DNA from: Pomphorhynchus laevis | Lineage: Eukaryota > Acanthocephala > Palaeacanthocephala > Echinorhynchida > Pomphorhynchidae | DNA: 64,000 nt | Assembly: GCA_012934845.2 (NCBI GenBank) | Contig: WNNJ02003298.1 | Span: 1-64,000, forward strand | Reading direction: 5' to 3' | Shown here: piece after piece, positions 62,063 through 64,000 of the stretch | How the letters are laid out: each line of letters opens with the position of its first letter | Numbering within the stretch: the first letter of the stretch is position 1 | Position numbers and translations under genes: made by a program | The notes under the pieces: generated by a model | Told to the model about the DNA's origin: nothing | The model's input: the letters and a program-made list of their open reading frames with translations, nothing else | Database searches by the model: none

Positions 62063-62511
62063 TTTAACTTGATATAAGTTAGATAAAAACTTATAACAAT
62101 TATTTATTATTAGATATTATATAATATATATTGTATATTATTATATATAATAATATATATTATTTATTAATAATATCATATAATATTATCTAATTATTAA
62201 ATTTTAATTTATTGATTTAGCATTATTATTTATATTTATTTATATTTATTTACTTTTATTTATTTTTATTTTAAGTTGATATAAACTATACAAAATCTTA
62301 TATAAAAATTATTTATTATTATCTGTTATAAATTATATAAAATCTTATGCAATTTTTTAGTAATAATTATTTAAAATTATTTATTTTATTATTTATTATT
62401 AATAACAATTATTATTTTAATCCGGGTTTATTAATTAATTAAATCCTTTAGCCGCCATGAGCGATTGGGATTATAAACAAAAATAGACGACAAAAAAAAT
62501 ACGATGAAGTG

Positions 62512-62756
62512 TCAAGGAATAAAGCGTTCAATTCGCATAGTCATATGTTGCAGGATTCGACAGTCGTGTGCGCGTAACAGTTTAAAGCAAGACTTATTGC
62601 AAAATCTACACACACAGCTAGCCTCTCGACCGTGGCAAACAACCCGATTCAAACAAAATTTTCCATGATAACCATGTAAAGAATATCGCATTACAAAGGC
62701 TTTTTTAGGATGCACGGTTGCATTCCATAGCTGAGTGCAAGTATGCAGGGGTTGAT
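62512..62756 (-). pseudogene. Cysteine-rich ORF truncated by a PLE insertion
   Basis: The minus-strand frame reads LWNATVHPKKAFVMRYSLHGYHGKFCLNRVVCHGREASCVCRFCNKSCFKLLRAHDCRILQHMTMRIERFIP and then stops. CRFCNKSCFKLLRAHDC looks like a single zinc-finger (C-x2-C...H-x-C). Its 5' side ends exactly at the terminus of PLE copy F at 62757. The sequence is less AT-rich than its surroundings. It could be a gene end or an unknown element; no family is assigned. Confidence 0.4.
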
Positions 62757-64000
62757 AAATCAAATCAGCTAACTAAGTCTACGTATTTAATATAATTATA
62801 AAATAAACAAAACATAATAATGCAAAATCAAAATTTAATAATTAATTAATAAAATTAATAATTGTTTTTAGATTTTTTATAATTTAAATCAAGTTAAAAT
62901 AAAAAATAAAATTTAAAATAAACGTCATTTTTATGAATTGACTAATAAATAACAGGCGTTGTATCAGAATAAGAATTAGAGGTCATCAGGAGGAACTGCT
63001 ATGCTATCAGGTTTCGGCCCCTAACTCCTCTACCCAACATAGCAGCGGGGCCAAATACATGCTAATGATGTATTTCCTCTGATAAAACTATCTAGTATCT
63101 TATTCTAATACAAATTATATTATTTATTATCCATCCATAAAAATTTGCCACTTAAGAGTTTAAATTTATTCTTTATATTATTGTGTTGATTTATATATTT
63201 TACTATTTTCTGTTTGATGTTATTTTTATAGTAACCTAGTTTAAAATATGTATCTATTAAATTATTTAAATGATTTTGAAGAAAGCCAATATCATTGCAT
63301 ATTGTTGCAATTCATAAAATTCCATTATTTAATTTATTATATTTTATATTATATGGCACGCATGAATGATAATGTAAAAATGTTTCATGTAAATTTAAAT
63401 ATGTCATCTTTACAATATAAATTAAAAGTAGTTTTAATTGATGTTAATTTAATGTTCATATCTAGATATACACCTTCTTTATCATTAATATTGGTTTTAT
63501 TAAGAATAAGACTACCTGGATAATTTTTTTCGCTTATATATTTCATCTTTTATATGTTTGTACTTTTGTTGTCCATTTTTAGCTATTGTTTCATTGCTGT
63601 GGTTTTATTTGCTGAGGTCCCTACAAAATAAAATGTTACATGACCAAGAACAAGCAACGAATTTGATTTCAGCAACATCAAATGTAGGAAATCGACAATA
63701 AATACTTGATATATATACTTGATATATACTTTCTTTGTCATTATTATTGGTTTTATTAAGAATACGGCTTTCTGGATAAATTTGTTCACTAATTGAATAA
63801 AAATTGCTAGAATTAAATACACATATATCATCAATATATCGAAGTATATATTTCATATTTGTTTTAAACTGTTTGATCAAATTCATATTCTCCAAAGCTT
63901 AAAAATAAGTCAGCTATAATTTGGCTAATATTACCTCCCATTAGAACACCTTTTACTTGTCTAAATATTGCTTGTCTAAATATTACTTGTCGAAATATTT
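62757..64000 (-). mobile_element. Penelope-like element copy F (runs off the window)
   Basis: The terminus is at 62757 and the tail with the fully conserved CTGCTATG/CATAGCAG stem and CTGATGA at 62975-63062. The thumb and RT follow from about 63130 to the window edge. Around 63530-63720 the RT is interrupted by unrelated sequence encoding no recognisable domain, with the YIDDIC block resuming beyond it (about 63830). The copy is inactive. Confidence 0.88.

Noticed and set aside
62975-63062. HDV-like ribozyme in the PLE tail
   Set aside because: GGCCCC/GGGGCC and CTGCTATG/CATAGCAG are placed like P1 and P2, but there is no P3 or P4 helix, and GGCCCC pairing is lost in the 55.1- and 61.9-kb copies.

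Overview
The window is nuclear DNA of an animal with a very AT-rich genome. Evidence: a multi-exon alanine aminotransferase gene with GT-AG introns, a single-exon rhodopsin-type GPCR, a small spliced secreted-protein gene, a eukaryotic tRNA-Gln, and dense retroelement debris. Codons are read by the standard code. I cannot place the species. Most of the window is repeats: Penelope-like elements (PLEs), LINE-type reverse transcriptases, satellites, minisatellites and foldbacks.

Layout. 0-4.3 kb: microsatellites, PLE relics, and the first array of a ~362-bp satellite (here called T362). 7.1-9.4 kb: PLE relics of two families. 10.6-11.4 kb: a second T362 block and one copy of another repeat (F3). 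12.9-15.3 kb: a degraded PLE 3' end followed by a 281-bp satellite. 15.6-15.9 kb: an inverted pair of F3. 17.8 kb: tRNA-Gln(UUG). 20.2-20.8 kb: a 17-bp minisatellite. 21.2-22.2 kb: the GPCR. 22.5-24.1 kb: a third T362 array. 25.85-26.4 kb: a 16-bp minisatellite. 26.5-30.5 kb: two PLEs head to head. 33.65-33.84 kb: a near-perfect palindrome. 34.1-38.8 kb: a LINE-like element split by a nested PLE. 39.1-39.5 kb: the secreted-protein gene. 44.4-53.75 kb: the alanine aminotransferase gene (minus strand, 13 coding exons, 503 aa), with TE fragments in its long introns. 54.9-64 kb: more PLEs, an inverted duplication of the 38.5-39.3 kb block, other LINE tails and a GC-richer RTE-type fragment.

The most striking signal is RNA-level. 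Two unrelated repeat families (T362 and F3) carry all three strands of a hammerhead ribozyme core: CTGATGA, GAAA and GTC/GTA, each with complementary helices. The strands run GAAA, then CTGATGA, then cleavage strand, which is not a circular permutation of the normal hammerhead. Such a unit can be active only as a pseudoknot, as a dimer, or across neighbouring tandem units. The 3' noncoding region of the AT-rich PLE family holds the same words in the same cyclic order, less convincingly. Separate, ordinarily ordered hammerhead candidates lie on the minus strand at 28.5 kb and 4.25 kb. A second structural story is the 281-bp satellite, each unit of which carries the PLE terminal motif.
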